Source: CAVZBT01 sp963773605
GTDB taxonomy: Bacteria > Acidobacteriota > UBA6911
NCBI GenBank assembly: GCA_963773605.1
Contig: CAVZBT010000011.1
Coordinates: 124,001-188,000, forward strand
Length of the DNA: 64,000 nt
Direction of reading: 5' to 3'
Part shown: one piece after another, positions 26,257-34,455 of the stretch
How positions within the stretch are numbered: position 1 is the stretch's first letter
Layout: each line of letters begins with the position of its first letter
Notes under the pieces: generated by a model
What the model saw: the letters and a program-made list of their open reading frames with translations, nothing else
Database searches by the model: none
Told to the model about the DNA's origin: nothing
Program-made: the position numbers and the translations under genes

Positions 26257-26760
26257 TCAGGTGCGCCGGCGACGGGGGCGGGCGAGTTCCAGGGCCCTTG
26301 CTATGGCTTCCTCGGGCGACTCTGCCCAAACCACGCCGGGCGACGCATTCCCCTCGGGCGTTCCGATGGACCAGGAACCCAGGAGGATGACCGGCCGGAG
26401 ACACTTCAGGGCGAGCGCAATTTCGGACAGGGTCCCGAAGCCGCCGTGAATCGCAACGACGGCCTCGCTGGTCAGCACGTTGATCGCGTTACGGGCATCT
26501 CCCATGCCGGTGACAATCGGGATGTCGATGTGGGGGTTGGCGTCTTCGGGATCGGTACCCGGCAGGATGCCGACCGTGATTCCACCCGCTTCCCTGGCCC
26601 CGGCCGCCGCGGCCTCCATGGCTCCGCCTCCCCCGCCGCACACAAGGATGCCCCCTGCTCGCGCGATACCCATACCGACCTCACGGGCGATCGCGGCCAC
26701 GCGGTCGGAGCAGACTGATGGGCCCATCACTCCTATCCTGGGACGATCCTTCAGTTCCAT
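26257..26760 (-). CDS. LOG-family / TIGR00725-type nucleotide-binding protein
   Basis: The 167-residue protein has a Rossmann-like fold with VCGGGGGAMEAAAAGAREAG and AIHGGFGTLSEIALALK, the GGGxGxM and PGGxGTxxE-like motifs of the lysine-decarboxylase-like (LOG) family. LOG enzymes hydrolyse nucleoside monophosphates to release the base. The conserved Glu in TLSE is kept. ATG 26760 has a strong GGAGG site. It is a single gene; the 285-base divergent gap to the HDOD gene holds no other gene. Confidence 0.75.
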   Translation of the reverse strand: MELKDRPRIGVMGPSVCSDRVAAIAREVGMGIARAGGILVCGGGGGAMEAAAAGAREAGGITVGILPGTDPEDANPHIDIPIVTGMGDARNAINVLTSEAVVAIHGGFGTLSEIALALKCLRPVILLGSWSIGTPEGNASPGVVWAESPEEAIARALELARPRRRRT

Positions 26761-27045
26761 CGCCTCCTCCCCGTGTGGGACTCGCTGGGTCGTGTGAAGC
26801 CAGGACCGCGGATTCTCACCCGACCTTATCATACAGCCAACCAGCGAGGCGGAGGCCGGCAGAACCAGGCCGCGACGGAAGATGCTAAAGTTCGGCATCT
26901 CGGTGGCGAGCCTTGATTTTGATCGCCGGATCCTCCTCAAACCTAAAGGTTTTCAAAAACTTGAACGAAGAGTAGAGAGCAGGCTTGGTACGGTGGCCTC
27001 CAGCAGTCCCGAAGCCGCTGCAACTCCAAATCAAGGGAAGCACCA

Positions 27046-27903
27046 ATGCAAGCAACGCGCGAGAGTACACCCATTCAGTTCGACAAGAACTTTGAGATGC
27101 CCAGCATCCCTCTCGTTCTGAGCAAGATCATAGAGGTCCTGGATGACAACAGTTCCTCGGCCCGAGATCTCGAGGAACTCATTCTGCACGACCCGTCTCT
27201 GTCGGCAAGGATCCTGAAACTCGCCAATTCGGCCTTCTACTGCTTCCGGAGCGAGGTGAAGACGATCTCCCACGCGATCCCCCTTCTTGGCATGAACCTG
27301 GTCAAGAGCCTCGCGATCGGGGTGAACATTTTCGAGTCCTTCATCAAGGGAATGAAGTCCGAAGCCGCCCTCATCCACAAGCTCTGGATGCACTCTTTTG
27401 GGACCGGCCTGCTCGCCCAGCAGATCTGGACCTGCAGAAGCAACGAGAAGGAGGGCGAATTCGCGTTTTTGTGCGGACTGCTGCACGATCTTGGGAAAGT
27501 GGTGTATTTCAAGAAGGACGCGGCCCGGTACAGCGCTCTGTTTGCGAGCCCAAAGGGGGAGAGAGACCCCGATATCAGCGGATTTGAGCTGGAGTGCTAT
27601 GGTTTTGACCATGCCGTCGTCGGTGCCATGCTCGCCACGCACTGGCATCTGCCGGCGGAGCTGGCGGATGTGATTCTCAAGCACCACGACACGGGCATCG
27701 TCGGGCCTTCGATTGTCACCGCCGTCAGCCTCGCGGATCTGATGGTCAAACAGGTGCGGATCGGCTACGACGGCGATTCCAAGGTGGACAGAATGCCGCG
27801 GCTGCTGGAGAGTCTGGGCGTGAGCCCCGAAGAGCACAACCGCATCGCCCTGTTTGCGGAGGAACGCCGGAGCGACATCGAGGAGTTCTTCAGACTGTCC
27901 TGA
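27046..27903 (+). CDS. HDOD-domain signalling protein
   Basis: The 285-residue protein has the HDOD/HD-related fold: MPSIPLVLSKIIEVLDDNSS, LEELILHDPSLSARILKLAN, and SHAIPLLGMNLVKSLAIGVN. In the middle, LCGLLHDLGKVVYFK has an HD pair and HHDTGI follows, so some metal-binding residues remain. HDOD proteins often modulate diguanylate cyclases, chemotaxis or other two-component outputs. It precedes the GAF protein by 11 bases and the pair is probably one operon. No N-terminal receiver or PilZ domain. Confidence 0.9.
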   Translation: MQATRESTPIQFDKNFEMPSIPLVLSKIIEVLDDNSSSARDLEELILHDPSLSARILKLANSAFYCFRSEVKTISHAIPLLGMNLVKSLAIGVNIFESFIKGMKSEAALIHKLWMHSFGTGLLAQQIWTCRSNEKEGEFAFLCGLLHDLGKVVYFKKDAARYSALFASPKGERDPDISGFELECYGFDHAVVGAMLATHWHLPAELADVILKHHDTGIVGPSIVTAVSLADLMVKQVRIGYDGDSKVDRMPRLLESLGVSPEEHNRIALFAEERRSDIEEFFRLS

Positions 27904-27914
27904 ACAGGGCTCCA

Positions 27915-29081
27915 ATGGACATCGAGAGCAGGATACGATCGCGTATCGAGGCCATTCTGCTGCATGACGCGAAGCAGTCTGCAGAGCTGAGGGATATGGC
28001 GTCCGCAGACGAGCCGTCGGTCGTAGATCCGCTCGCGGAGGAGAGAACCCTCTTCGGAAGAATCATCGCGAGCTACCGCAGCGCTGTGGCGGAGGTCAAC
28101 GGCCTGCTGGAAGAAAACGTCGAATTCCTGTCGGCATTCTGCCGGATCGTCGAGACGACAAAAGACAAGGTGAATCTCGACGAGATCTGCCTCGACATAG
28201 CGCACTGTGCCCTGGACGACTTTGGCTCCGAGTATTGTGGGATCGTGTTCTACCGCGGCCTTGGACACGACGAGGAGCCGTTCCGCCTCGAAGGTATCCG
28301 CGACGGTCACGAGTTCCTCCGCATCCACGGCGGGAGGAACCTGCTTGGCAGCGCGCGGTTTTTCGAAGTCGTCGCGAGCCTGGCCCAACAGGGGCGCGGC
28401 AGCCTGAACATTCCCGACGTGTACCGGGATGCGCGCTTCCAGGCCGTGGACTGGCCCAGCGTCGTCCGCTCGCTCGTCTGCGTTCCGGTCACGTGTAAGG
28501 GCGAGGGCCTGGGGGCGCTGCTCTTGGGCCACTCCACCCCGTCGTACTTCCACGAAAGCCACCTCAGAATGCTCCGGATTCTCGCCGCGATGATCGCGCA
28601 CGTCCGGCTGCTTACCTCGGCCGCAAAAGACGGTCCAATCGTCCAGAGCGAAGTTCCGCCCGATCGCGTCGGGGAACCGGACACGTTGTCGGTGGTGCTG
28701 ATTCACGTTGAAAGCCCGGAACACTGCGCGCGCGCGATGCCGCTGGAAGTGAAAACCCTGCGTGAGATCCGGAGCATGTTTGCCGGAAGTCTCCAGGGGC
28801 GCGAATCCATCCTGCAGCACCGCGAAAACGAGCTGCTACTGCTGCTTCCCGGCGTCAACTCGGATCTGTTGTCATCGAGGGTACGCAACCTCAGGCAGGT
28901 CTTTCGCGCGTGGAAGGCGGCCCACCCCGGTCCCGCCGGCGCGGCTGCTCGCCTGAACATCGGTTTTGCGACCTGCGGGGCCGGGGACGACCTGTCAAGA
29001 GTCCTCGAAGCGGCTTCGGCGGTCATGCACCCGGATGCCGAGGACGAGCTTCAGGAACAACCGGCGGTCGTTCAGCCCTGA
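27915..29081 (+). CDS. GAF protein with a degenerate GGDEF-like C-terminal domain
   Basis: The 388-residue protein begins with a helical segment (residues about 1-75), then a GAF domain (CLDIAHCALDDFGSEYCGIV; PSVVRSLVCVPVTCKGEGLG, residues about 90-235). The C-terminal 135 residues keep the GGDEF fold pattern: TLSVVLIHVESPEHCARAMP (first strand), HRENELLLLLPGVNSDLLSS at the site of the signature, and LNIGFATCG. The expected GG(D/E)EF is replaced by RENEL (303-307), so catalysis is not expected. It probably senses a ligand by GAF and signals through protein contact or GTP/c-di-GMP binding, with the HDOD partner just upstream. Confidence 0.8.
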   Translation: MDIESRIRSRIEAILLHDAKQSAELRDMASADEPSVVDPLAEERTLFGRIIASYRSAVAEVNGLLEENVEFLSAFCRIVETTKDKVNLDEICLDIAHCALDDFGSEYCGIVFYRGLGHDEEPFRLEGIRDGHEFLRIHGGRNLLGSARFFEVVASLAQQGRGSLNIPDVYRDARFQAVDWPSVVRSLVCVPVTCKGEGLGALLLGHSTPSYFHESHLRMLRILAAMIAHVRLLTSAAKDGPIVQSEVPPDRVGEPDTLSVVLIHVESPEHCARAMPLEVKTLREIRSMFAGSLQGRESILQHRENELLLLLPGVNSDLLSSRVRNLRQVFRAWKAAHPGPAGAAARLNIGFATCGAGDDLSRVLEAASAVMHPDAEDELQEQPAVVQP

Positions 29082-29112
29082 AGCGCGCGGTCGCCGCCCG
29101 TCGGCGAAAACG

Positions 29113-30186
29113 TCACGGCAAGCCATTTACGGCCACGTTCGCGCATCCGTAAAGCCCGATCCTGTAATCCGTGATGACGAAAACCGGGATGCGCTTCAGA
29201 ATGGCCCGAATGTTGGGAACGTCGCACCGCGTGAATTCCCGCATGAAGGCCCCCGACTGAAATTCAGGGAGAATCTTGGCGGCAATCCCGCCGGCCAGGA
29301 ACACGCCTCCGGGTGCCAGCGGGAATATCGCGCAGTTCTTGGCGGCGGCGGCATAACACCGGATCCAGGTGTCGAGCGCTTTGCGGCACAGCGGATCCTG
29401 GTCCGCGTTCTGCGCGACGATCGCGGGCCGGGCGTACGGGTCGGATGACAGAACTCTTGACGTGATGCGACGGTCCCCCAGGCCGGGCTCGAGTTCGGAC
29501 AGCGCCCGGTAGACGTTGACCAACCCCGGGCCGCTGACCACCTTCTCGCGGTTCAGAGGTGCATTGGGGGACAAGTTCACGTTGTGGCGGATCCACTGGC
29601 TGATGCGGAACTCGTCCTCTTCGACGGCCGTGAAATCCGTGTGCCCCCCTTCGCCCGGTACCGGACGGTATTTTCCCGCAACTGGGTCGTGTACGAGCAC
29701 GGTTGTACCGAGCCCGGTTCCCGCCCCGATGACGGCCAGCGTCGGTTTGTGCGCACCCTTGAGAGAAATGAGCCTTCCCGTCCGGGAAATGCGGGTGAAG
29801 GCCTCCGGCCTGTTGGCGAGCAGGACCTCCACGCCCCACCCGACTGCCTCGAAATCGTTGAGGAGGGTCACCTCGCTGAGGCCCGTCGCTTCCATGATCC
29901 CGTCGACGCTGAACCCCCAGCTGAGATTCGTGAGCACGGCGCGCGACCGGTCGGGACCTATCGGCCCGGCAAAATCGATGCATGCCCGGGTGACCTTGGG
30001 CTCGAGGCGTCCGCTGCCGCGGAGAAAGCGCCTGAGCCTCCCCGGGAAGTTCTTTGTTTTCCGGCTGAGCAGCGTTTCATGTCGGACGGGCTCAAATCGG
30101 TGGTTCCCGCTGTGTGCGAATATCGCGATCCCGATATGCGTCCCACCCACATCGGCAACCAGTACGTGATCGTCCACCTGAGTCAT
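29113..30186 (-). CDS. glk: Glucokinase
   Basis: The 357-residue protein belongs to the PF02685 glucokinase family: LVADVGGTHIGIAIFA (phosphate 1), IDFAGPIG, LTNLSWGFS, VTLLNDFEAVGWG with the catalytic Asp, and AVIGAGTGLGTTVLVHD (phosphate 2), then PGEGGHTDFTAVEEDE, the usual glucose-binding site. It phosphorylates glucose to glucose 6-phosphate with ATP. ATG 30186 begins MTQVDDHVLVADVGG. It is a single gene, convergent with the GAF gene end (31 bases). Confidence 0.93.
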   Translation of the reverse strand: MTQVDDHVLVADVGGTHIGIAIFAHSGNHRFEPVRHETLLSRKTKNFPGRLRRFLRGSGRLEPKVTRACIDFAGPIGPDRSRAVLTNLSWGFSVDGIMEATGLSEVTLLNDFEAVGWGVEVLLANRPEAFTRISRTGRLISLKGAHKPTLAVIGAGTGLGTTVLVHDPVAGKYRPVPGEGGHTDFTAVEEDEFRISQWIRHNVNLSPNAPLNREKVVSGPGLVNVYRALSELEPGLGDRRITSRVLSSDPYARPAIVAQNADQDPLCRKALDTWIRCYAAAAKNCAIFPLAPGGVFLAGGIAAKILPEFQSGAFMREFTRCDVPNIRAILKRIPVFVITDYRIGLYGCANVAVNGLP

Positions 30187-30433
30187 GCCTGCCTCTCAAA
30201 TTGGGCAACGTGCGAACACACAACGCGCTTTTCCACGCACAGGAATCTCCAAACCCGGCGGCTGCAACGTCGGAGAACGCTGCGGGTATCTTCATGCGCT
30301 TGGGTACGTTCCGGCGCCCGCATGGGAACTCTGTTGAAACTCTTGCGTACCTCGGTACCGCTTTCCGTGGCTTTGCTGTTTGGGTATAGAGTCGGGCGAC
30401 GGCGGCGTCGAGCCTCCGCGCACTGATGCTCTC
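30187..30433. other. Intergenic region with a GCGTCGAGCC repeat
   Basis: No supportable gene is present in this 247-base gap between glk (start) and the GrdB-like gene (end). Bases 30402-30424 (GCGGCGTCGAGCCTCCGCGC) are a diverged copy of the GCGTCGAGCCGCCGCACTCCA repeat. Confidence 0.5.
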
Positions 30434-31150
30434 TCAGACGCTGGAATACGCGGGGTATTCCTTGTCCACGATGGTGCCCGGCTCCGGCGGATCGAGCATA
30501 ACACCGAGGGCGTCCAGCAGGACTGTCTTCTGCAGCTCCGGCGCACCCGGGTTTCCCAGCGAGTTACCAAGTTTAAAGCCGATGGGGTGCAGGGCGCGCG
30601 ATGGCCGCGCCTGCCAGGACTGTTCGGGATCGACAGTCACGAGGACCGTCGGTATGCCTTCCATTTCGATTGCGCGCTGGATCGTGACGACCGTCCGGTG
30701 GCAAAGCGGTCAGCCGGCGGTGAGAAGCACGGCGTCCGCTTTCAGCTTGCGCACCGTGGAGGCGATCTCGAATGAGGTTTTCTCCCGGATTTCCCTCATA
30801 GCCTGGGAGAAACCCATGGATACATGTTCCGTCGTCGTGCCGCCGATGCGGCCCTCCGCTGCGAGCTCGCGCAGGATCCCCAGCGGGAAGACGCAGTTGA
30901 TGTCCTCCAGCGCGTCGTTCCAGTCATAGTGCTCGTGGCTGATGCGGAGCTCTTCGCCTTTTGCTCCGGCCGGCACAAGCCGGACCGAGGTGTCGCCCGC
31001 CAGCACAAACGGGGGTTGTGTCTTAAGGTGGACCCCCGCCGTCGTGACCAGGCCTATCCGGCTACGCTCCAGTTTGCCGGTGAAGGGGGTATAGGGGATA
31101 CAGTTTCGTGCGATGTCCCGCATAAGCTTTGGCCGTCCTGTCCGGGACAC
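30434..31150 (-). CDS. GrdB-like reductase-family selenoprotein (UxxC)
   Basis: Reading through the UGA at 30712-30710 gives 238 residues. The N-terminal part reads PYTPFTGKLERSRIGLVTTA, then HEHYDWNDALEDINCVFPLG, like the short proteins annotated as the glycine/sarcosine/betaine reductase selenoprotein B family. The UGA codon 147 sits in VLLTAG-U-PLCHRTVVTIQR, a UxxC (U147, C150), followed by EGIPTVLVTVDPEQ and a C-terminal tail. Both halves are in one frame. The gene follows the Sec-peroxiredoxin on the same strand. True glycine reductase GrdB is larger and works with GrdA and GrdC, absent here, so a stand-alone redox protein of unknown substrate is more likely. The start is GTG 31150 or ATG 31123. 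Confidence 0.85.
30689..30712 (-). promoter_or_regulatory. Possible bacterial SECIS element of the GrdB-like gene
   Basis: On the minus strand the UGA at 30712-30710 is followed by a hairpin: GACCG (30711-30707, starting within the UGA) pairs with CGGTC (30693-30689) around a 13-base loop CTTTGCCACCGGA. The hairpin can be drawn by eye only; no energy was computed. Confidence 0.45.
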
Positions 31151-31163
31151 GGCCCCGGAAAGC

Positions 31164-31637
31164 TCAGCTTAGATTTTTTAACGCCTCGAAAAGCTCGTTG
31201 TTCCTGGGCTGGTCCCCTATCGAGTGTATGTCTTTGTACCTGATGATCCCCTGTTTGTCGACGACAAACAGGGCCCGTTCGGTAATGCCCTCCGAACGGA
31301 GAACGTTGTACTTGACCGCGACGTAGCCGTGGGGCCAGAAATCGCTCAACAGGGGATAGGAGATTCCCCCCAGCGAGTTGGCCCAGGCCTTGTTGGAGGG
31401 GGTATTGTCAACGCTAATGCCCAGAACCTGGGCATCGTGCCGCTCGAACTCGGAGAGGTCCTCCTCGTACGAGGGCATCTGGATCGTTCAGACGGGTGTG
31501 AATGCGGCCGGGTAGAACGCCAGCACGACATTCTTCTTTCCTCGGTAGTCGCTCAACGACACGTTTTCACCCAGGTGGCTTGGCAACGTGAAGTCAGGCG
31601 CTTCGTCACCGATCTGGATTTCGTTGGTCTGCTTCAT
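31164..31637 (-). CDS. Peroxiredoxin selenoprotein (Sec at the peroxidatic position)
   Basis: The frame from ATG 31637 (AAGGAGA site ahead) to TGA 31164 encodes 157 residues with UGA at codon 50 (31490-31488). The sequence reads GDEAPDFTLPSHLG, then VLAFYPAAFTPV-U-TIQMPS. Peroxiredoxins have PxxxTxxC here (P43, T47, position 50), so Sec replaces the peroxidatic cysteine. It continues LGISVDNTPSNKAWANSLGG and ISYPLLSDFWPHG, then ERALFVVDKQGIIRYKDI, as in AhpE/BCP-like 1-Cys or atypical 2-Cys enzymes. No clear resolving cysteine follows. It would reduce peroxides in the cytosol; the neighbouring Sec-glutaredoxin-like or GrdB-like protein could be a reductant. Confidence 0.88.
31459..31490 (-). 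promoter_or_regulatory. Possible bacterial SECIS element of the Sec-peroxiredoxin gene
   Basis: Thirteen bases after the UGA (minus strand) lies the palindrome CCTCGTACGAGG (31474-31463), a possible stem of CCTC/GAGG with a GTAC tetraloop about 17-21 bases from the UGA, within the range seen for bacterial SECIS elements. It resembles CCTCGTGCCACGAGG of the glutaredoxin gene. Confidence 0.5.
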
Positions 31638-31715
31638 CGGCTTTCTCCTTGGCCGGAGTCAGCGTCCTGGACAGAACGGGCACGGTGGGGATTATTGCAG
31701 GAGCTTCAACAGGAA

Positions 31716-32231
31716 TCAACCGGTGGCCGCCAGCGGGACGCAGAACCGGTCGAGTACGTCATCGAAGCCTCGATATCCGCTGCGCGAGAGCACCTGCCGC
31801 GCGATCTGCTGGACGCGTGCCTCCTCGGAGTCGGGCGCCGCTTCAATATGCCGACGGTCGTCCACAATGCTGCTCAGCCGCACCAGGTGCACCAGCTCGT
31901 GTGTGATGATAAAAACGAGGAATGGGTAGAGGTCGGCCGAGATGTTCTCCCTGTCGGCCGCCGAGAGGATGCCGGGGTCGTTCAGCTCGATCCGGTAAAA
32001 CTCATAGTTGCGCCGCCGTACCGGCTCGACCGCCTCGATATGCCGTACCCGGGCCAGGATGCGCTCGGGCAGCGGCTCCCACTCGTGATCCTGCCTGGTG
32101 AGGAGGTCGTAGCGGAGCGCCTGCCAGCGGTGTGGCGGGAAACAGTAATAGCTCGAGGTGCGCTCCGCGGCTTCATCGGCCGCGTGGATGACCAGCTTGC
32201 GCTGCTCCCGAGAGAATTGAACCAGGTTCAC
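31716..32231 (-). CDS. Zincin-like protein with HELVH motif
   Basis: The 171-residue protein has ITHELVHLVRL, an HExxH motif of zinc metalloproteases, preceded by a hydrophobic strand (YPFLVF). A third ligand cannot be assigned by eye. There is no signal peptide, so it is probably cytosolic. The N-terminal half is rich in charged helices (AADEAAERTSSYY, LPERILARVRHIEAVEPVRR). The gene begins 6 bases after the FmdB stop and is 78 bases ahead of the Sec-peroxiredoxin gene, on the same strand. Function unknown. Confidence 0.6.
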   Translation of the reverse strand: MNLVQFSREQRKLVIHAADEAAERTSSYYCFPPHRWQALRYDLLTRQDHEWEPLPERILARVRHIEAVEPVRRRNYEFYRIELNDPGILSAADRENISADLYPFLVFIITHELVHLVRLSSIVDDRRHIEAAPDSEEARVQQIARQVLSRSGYRGFDDVLDRFCVPLAATG

Positions 32232-32237
32232 AGCCCC

Positions 32238-32531
32238 TCATTCGGTCTTGGCGCCCTGGGTGGGTGGCGGCGCCGCCGCCGGCTTCGTCTCGCTTCCCTT
32301 GTCGCTTTTTTCCGCCGGTTTGGATTCGCTCCCGCTGCTGGAGGGTTGGGATTTGCGGGCGTAATCTGTCAGGTACCAGCCGCTGCCTTTGAGCTGGAAA
32401 CTCGAGTGGCTTATCAGTTTCTCGACCCGCCCATGGCAGAACTTGCACTCCGACAATGGGTTGTCGTGGACTTTCTGGAATGCTTCGAAAACCTCGCCGC
32501 AATTGGAACACTGGTACTCGTAGATGGGCAC
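32238..32531 (-). CDS. FmdB-family zinc ribbon protein with low-complexity tail
   Basis: The product starts with PIYEYQCSNCGEVFEAFQKV and a second pair CKFCHGRVEKL, the FmdB-type zinc ribbon with CxxC...CxxC. The C-terminal half is low complexity: SSSGSESKPAEKSDKGSET and proline-rich. GTG 32531 is preferred as start because it gives (M)PIYEY and an AGGAGG site lies nine bases ahead; GTG 32537 is the alternative. The other FmdB gene in the window is also next to a selenoprotein gene, so association with redox proteins is possible. Confidence 0.75.
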   Translation of the reverse strand: MPIYEYQCSNCGEVFEAFQKVHDNPLSECKFCHGRVEKLISHSSFQLKGSGWYLTDYARKSQPSSSGSESKPAEKSDKGSETKPAAAPPPTQGAKTE

Positions 32532-32671
32532 TGCCACGTGCCTCCTTTCGGAGCGAAAAATAACACCATTTATATAAGATCGCCGAACCGCTTCGTCAAA
32601 TGCCCGGTTGAAATGTCGTCCGCCGAACGGGGCGCCCAGCCCCGAACGTTATCCGTTGTGCCGCCCCTCAG

Positions 32672-32692
32672 GGCTCGAGCCGCCGCACTCCA
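32672..32692. repeat. Intergenic repeat, GCGTCGAGCCGCCGCACTCCA family
   Basis: GGCTCGAGCCGCCGCACTCC is in the 167-base gap between the FmdB and mqnD genes and differs only slightly from the copy at 63764-63786. Confidence 0.6.
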
Positions 32693-32698
32693 GGGATC

Positions 32699-33538
32699 TC
32701 AGTCGGTGAAGTCCGGCTGGATCGGAGAGGGAATCAACCGCTTTTCCCAGGCCTGATCGAGCAGCACGCGCACGGCCTGCCGGCCTTCCGCGCCGTAGTC
32801 CAGGGTCCGGTCGTTGACATACATCGACACGAATCGATCGGCCTGGGCTGGTTTGAGGCCGCGCGCGAACCGGAGCGAGTGCTCGAGGGCGGCCTCACGA
32901 TGGTCGAGGCCGTACTGAATGCTGTCGCGCAGCAGCCTGGAGATCCGCCGGATCCGGTCCGGGCCGAGATCGCGCCTGATGGCGTTGCCGCCTAGTGGCA
33001 GCGGAAGCCCGTGCTGCTCAAACCACCACTCACCCAAGTCCACCACCTTGTGCAGGCCCTCCTCGCCATAGGTCAGCTGCCCCTCATGGATCAACAAGCC
33101 CGCATCCGCGTCGCCTTGGGTGACGGCGGCCATGATGCGGTCGAAGGGGAGCACGAGGGGTTCAAAGTCGGGCTCGAGCAGCTTCAACCCGAGGTAGGCG
33201 GTTGTCATCATCCCGGGGACGGCGATGGTCTTGCCTTTCAGATCGGCGGCCCGGCACGGCTTGCGGGCTACCACGAGCGGCCCGTAGCGATCCCCCATGC
33301 TCGCACCGGACGGGAGCAGGGCGTAGAGACCCGACACATAGGCGTAGGCGTGGATGGACACCGCCGTCACCTCGTACTCGCCCTTCAGGGCTTTGCGGTT
33401 GAGGGACTCGATGTCCTCCAGGACATGGGTGAACCGGAATTCGCTGGACGGCACCTTGCCGGTCGCCAGACCATAGAACATGAAAGCGTCATCGGAGTCG
33501 GGGCTGTGGGCGACTCGAATGTCCGTTATTGGGCTCAT
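32699..33538 (-). CDS. mqnD: MqnD-like 1,4-dihydroxy-6-naphthoate synthase
   Basis: The 279-residue protein has the MqnA/MqnD type-2 periplasmic-binding fold without a signal peptide: RVAHSPDSDDAFMFYGLATG, TAVSIHAYAYVSGLYALLPS, TIAVPGMMTTAYLGLKLLEP, LLIHEGQLTYGEEGLHKVVD and LPLPLGGNAIRRDLG. The histidine in LIHEGQ is the expected catalytic position. MqnD acts in the futalosine route to menaquinone. ATG 33538 overlaps the stop of the sugar-binding gene (ATGA), suggesting translational coupling. MqnA is the alternative, but the SPDxDDAFMF start favours MqnD. Confidence 0.85.
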   Translation of the reverse strand: MSPITDIRVAHSPDSDDAFMFYGLATGKVPSSEFRFTHVLEDIESLNRKALKGEYEVTAVSIHAYAYVSGLYALLPSGASMGDRYGPLVVARKPCRAADLKGKTIAVPGMMTTAYLGLKLLEPDFEPLVLPFDRIMAAVTQGDADAGLLIHEGQLTYGEEGLHKVVDLGEWWFEQHGLPLPLGGNAIRRDLGPDRIRRISRLLRDSIQYGLDHREAALEHSLRFARGLKPAQADRFVSMYVNDRTLDYGAEGRQAVRVLLDQAWEKRLIPSPIQPDFTD

Positions 33539-34455
33539 GGGTTGACCTGGACTCCTTCCCGGGCATTGGTGGCGTCCACGATCCCGACCTTGACGGGGAT
33601 GTCCTTGGGGACAGGCTGGCCGGAGAGGTGCTGTGCGATGGTTTCAATGGTGATGCGCCCGATCTCGAGCGGGTACTGGACCACGTCCGCCTTCAGGGCG
33701 CTCCCGCGCAGGATGGCCTGCCGCGCCTCCGGGATCGCGTCGAAGCCGATGATCACGATGCCCCTGCGACCGGCCGCCTCCACGGCCGCGAGCGCGCCGA
33801 GGGCGCTGTCGTCGTTGATGCCGAAAATTCCGGCCAATTGAGGGAAGCCCTGCAGCAGGTCTTCTGCGGCCTTCATTGATTTGTCGCGCACCCCCTCGCC
33901 GCTCGGCCGTGCCACGACCCGGATCTCAGGGTGCTGGGCCATGACTTCCATGAAACCGCGCACGCGATCGATGACCGATTGCGTGATCGGCTGGTCGATG
34001 ATGGCGACCTCGCCCTTTCCGTTGAGCAGACGCGCCATGTATTCGGCGGCCTGCCGCCCTCCCGCAACGTTATCGGACGCAATCTGGCTGACGATCTCGC
34101 CCCCTTCGGCGCGGATGTCGGCCGTGAATACGGGGATGCCGGCGGAATTGGCCTTTTGGATCGCTGGGCCTATTCCTCTCGAATCGCAGGGGCACACGAT
34201 AATCGCATCGACCTTCTGGACAATGTAGTTTTCGATCTGCGCCTGGTGCTTGGCCAGGTCCCAGTCGCCGGAGTTCACAATGAGGTTGAAGTTGTGCTTT
34301 GCGGCCGTGTCGCGCAACGCCTTCTCCATGTCCCGGTAAAAAACGTGCTCCTTTGTCAGGAGCGACACCCCAATCGTCCTCTGACCGGTATTGCGGCCGC
34401 AGCCGGCGATCAGGGCGGCGCACAACAGAACGGCTGCCGCCGACCTCGTTTTCAT
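33535..34455 (-). CDS. Periplasmic sugar-binding lipoprotein (RbsB-like)
   Basis: The 306-residue protein has a lipobox LIAGC with the lipid-bearing Cys19, then the Peripla_BP_4 fold: TIGVSLLTKEHVFYRDMEKA, DAIIVCPCDSRGIGPAIQKA, AGIPVFTADIRAEGGEIVSQ, IASDNVAGGRQAAEYM and GIFGINDDSALGALAAVEAA. It matches ribose/galactose type-binding proteins of ABC importers. No permease or ATPase gene adjoins it, so it is an orphan component. The ATG overlaps the stop of the preceding gene (ATGA), and its stop overlaps mqnD (ATGA). The ligand is unknown. Confidence 0.85.
   Translation of the reverse strand: MKTRSAAAVLLCAALIAGCGRNTGQRTIGVSLLTKEHVFYRDMEKALRDTAAKHNFNLIVNSGDWDLAKHQAQIENYIVQKVDAIIVCPCDSRGIGPAIQKANSAGIPVFTADIRAEGGEIVSQIASDNVAGGRQAAEYMARLLNGKGEVAIIDQPITQSVIDRVRGFMEVMAQHPEIRVVARPSGEGVRDKSMKAAEDLLQGFPQLAGIFGINDDSALGALAAVEAAGRRGIVIIGFDAIPEARQAILRGSALKADVVQYPLEIGRITIETIAQHLSGQPVPKDIPVKVGIVDATNAREGVQVNP

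Noticed and set aside
31224..32756. 510-residue plus-strand open frame across the Sec-Prx and FmdB genes
   Set aside because: No conserved motif; it covers four minus-strand genes with clear family similarity.
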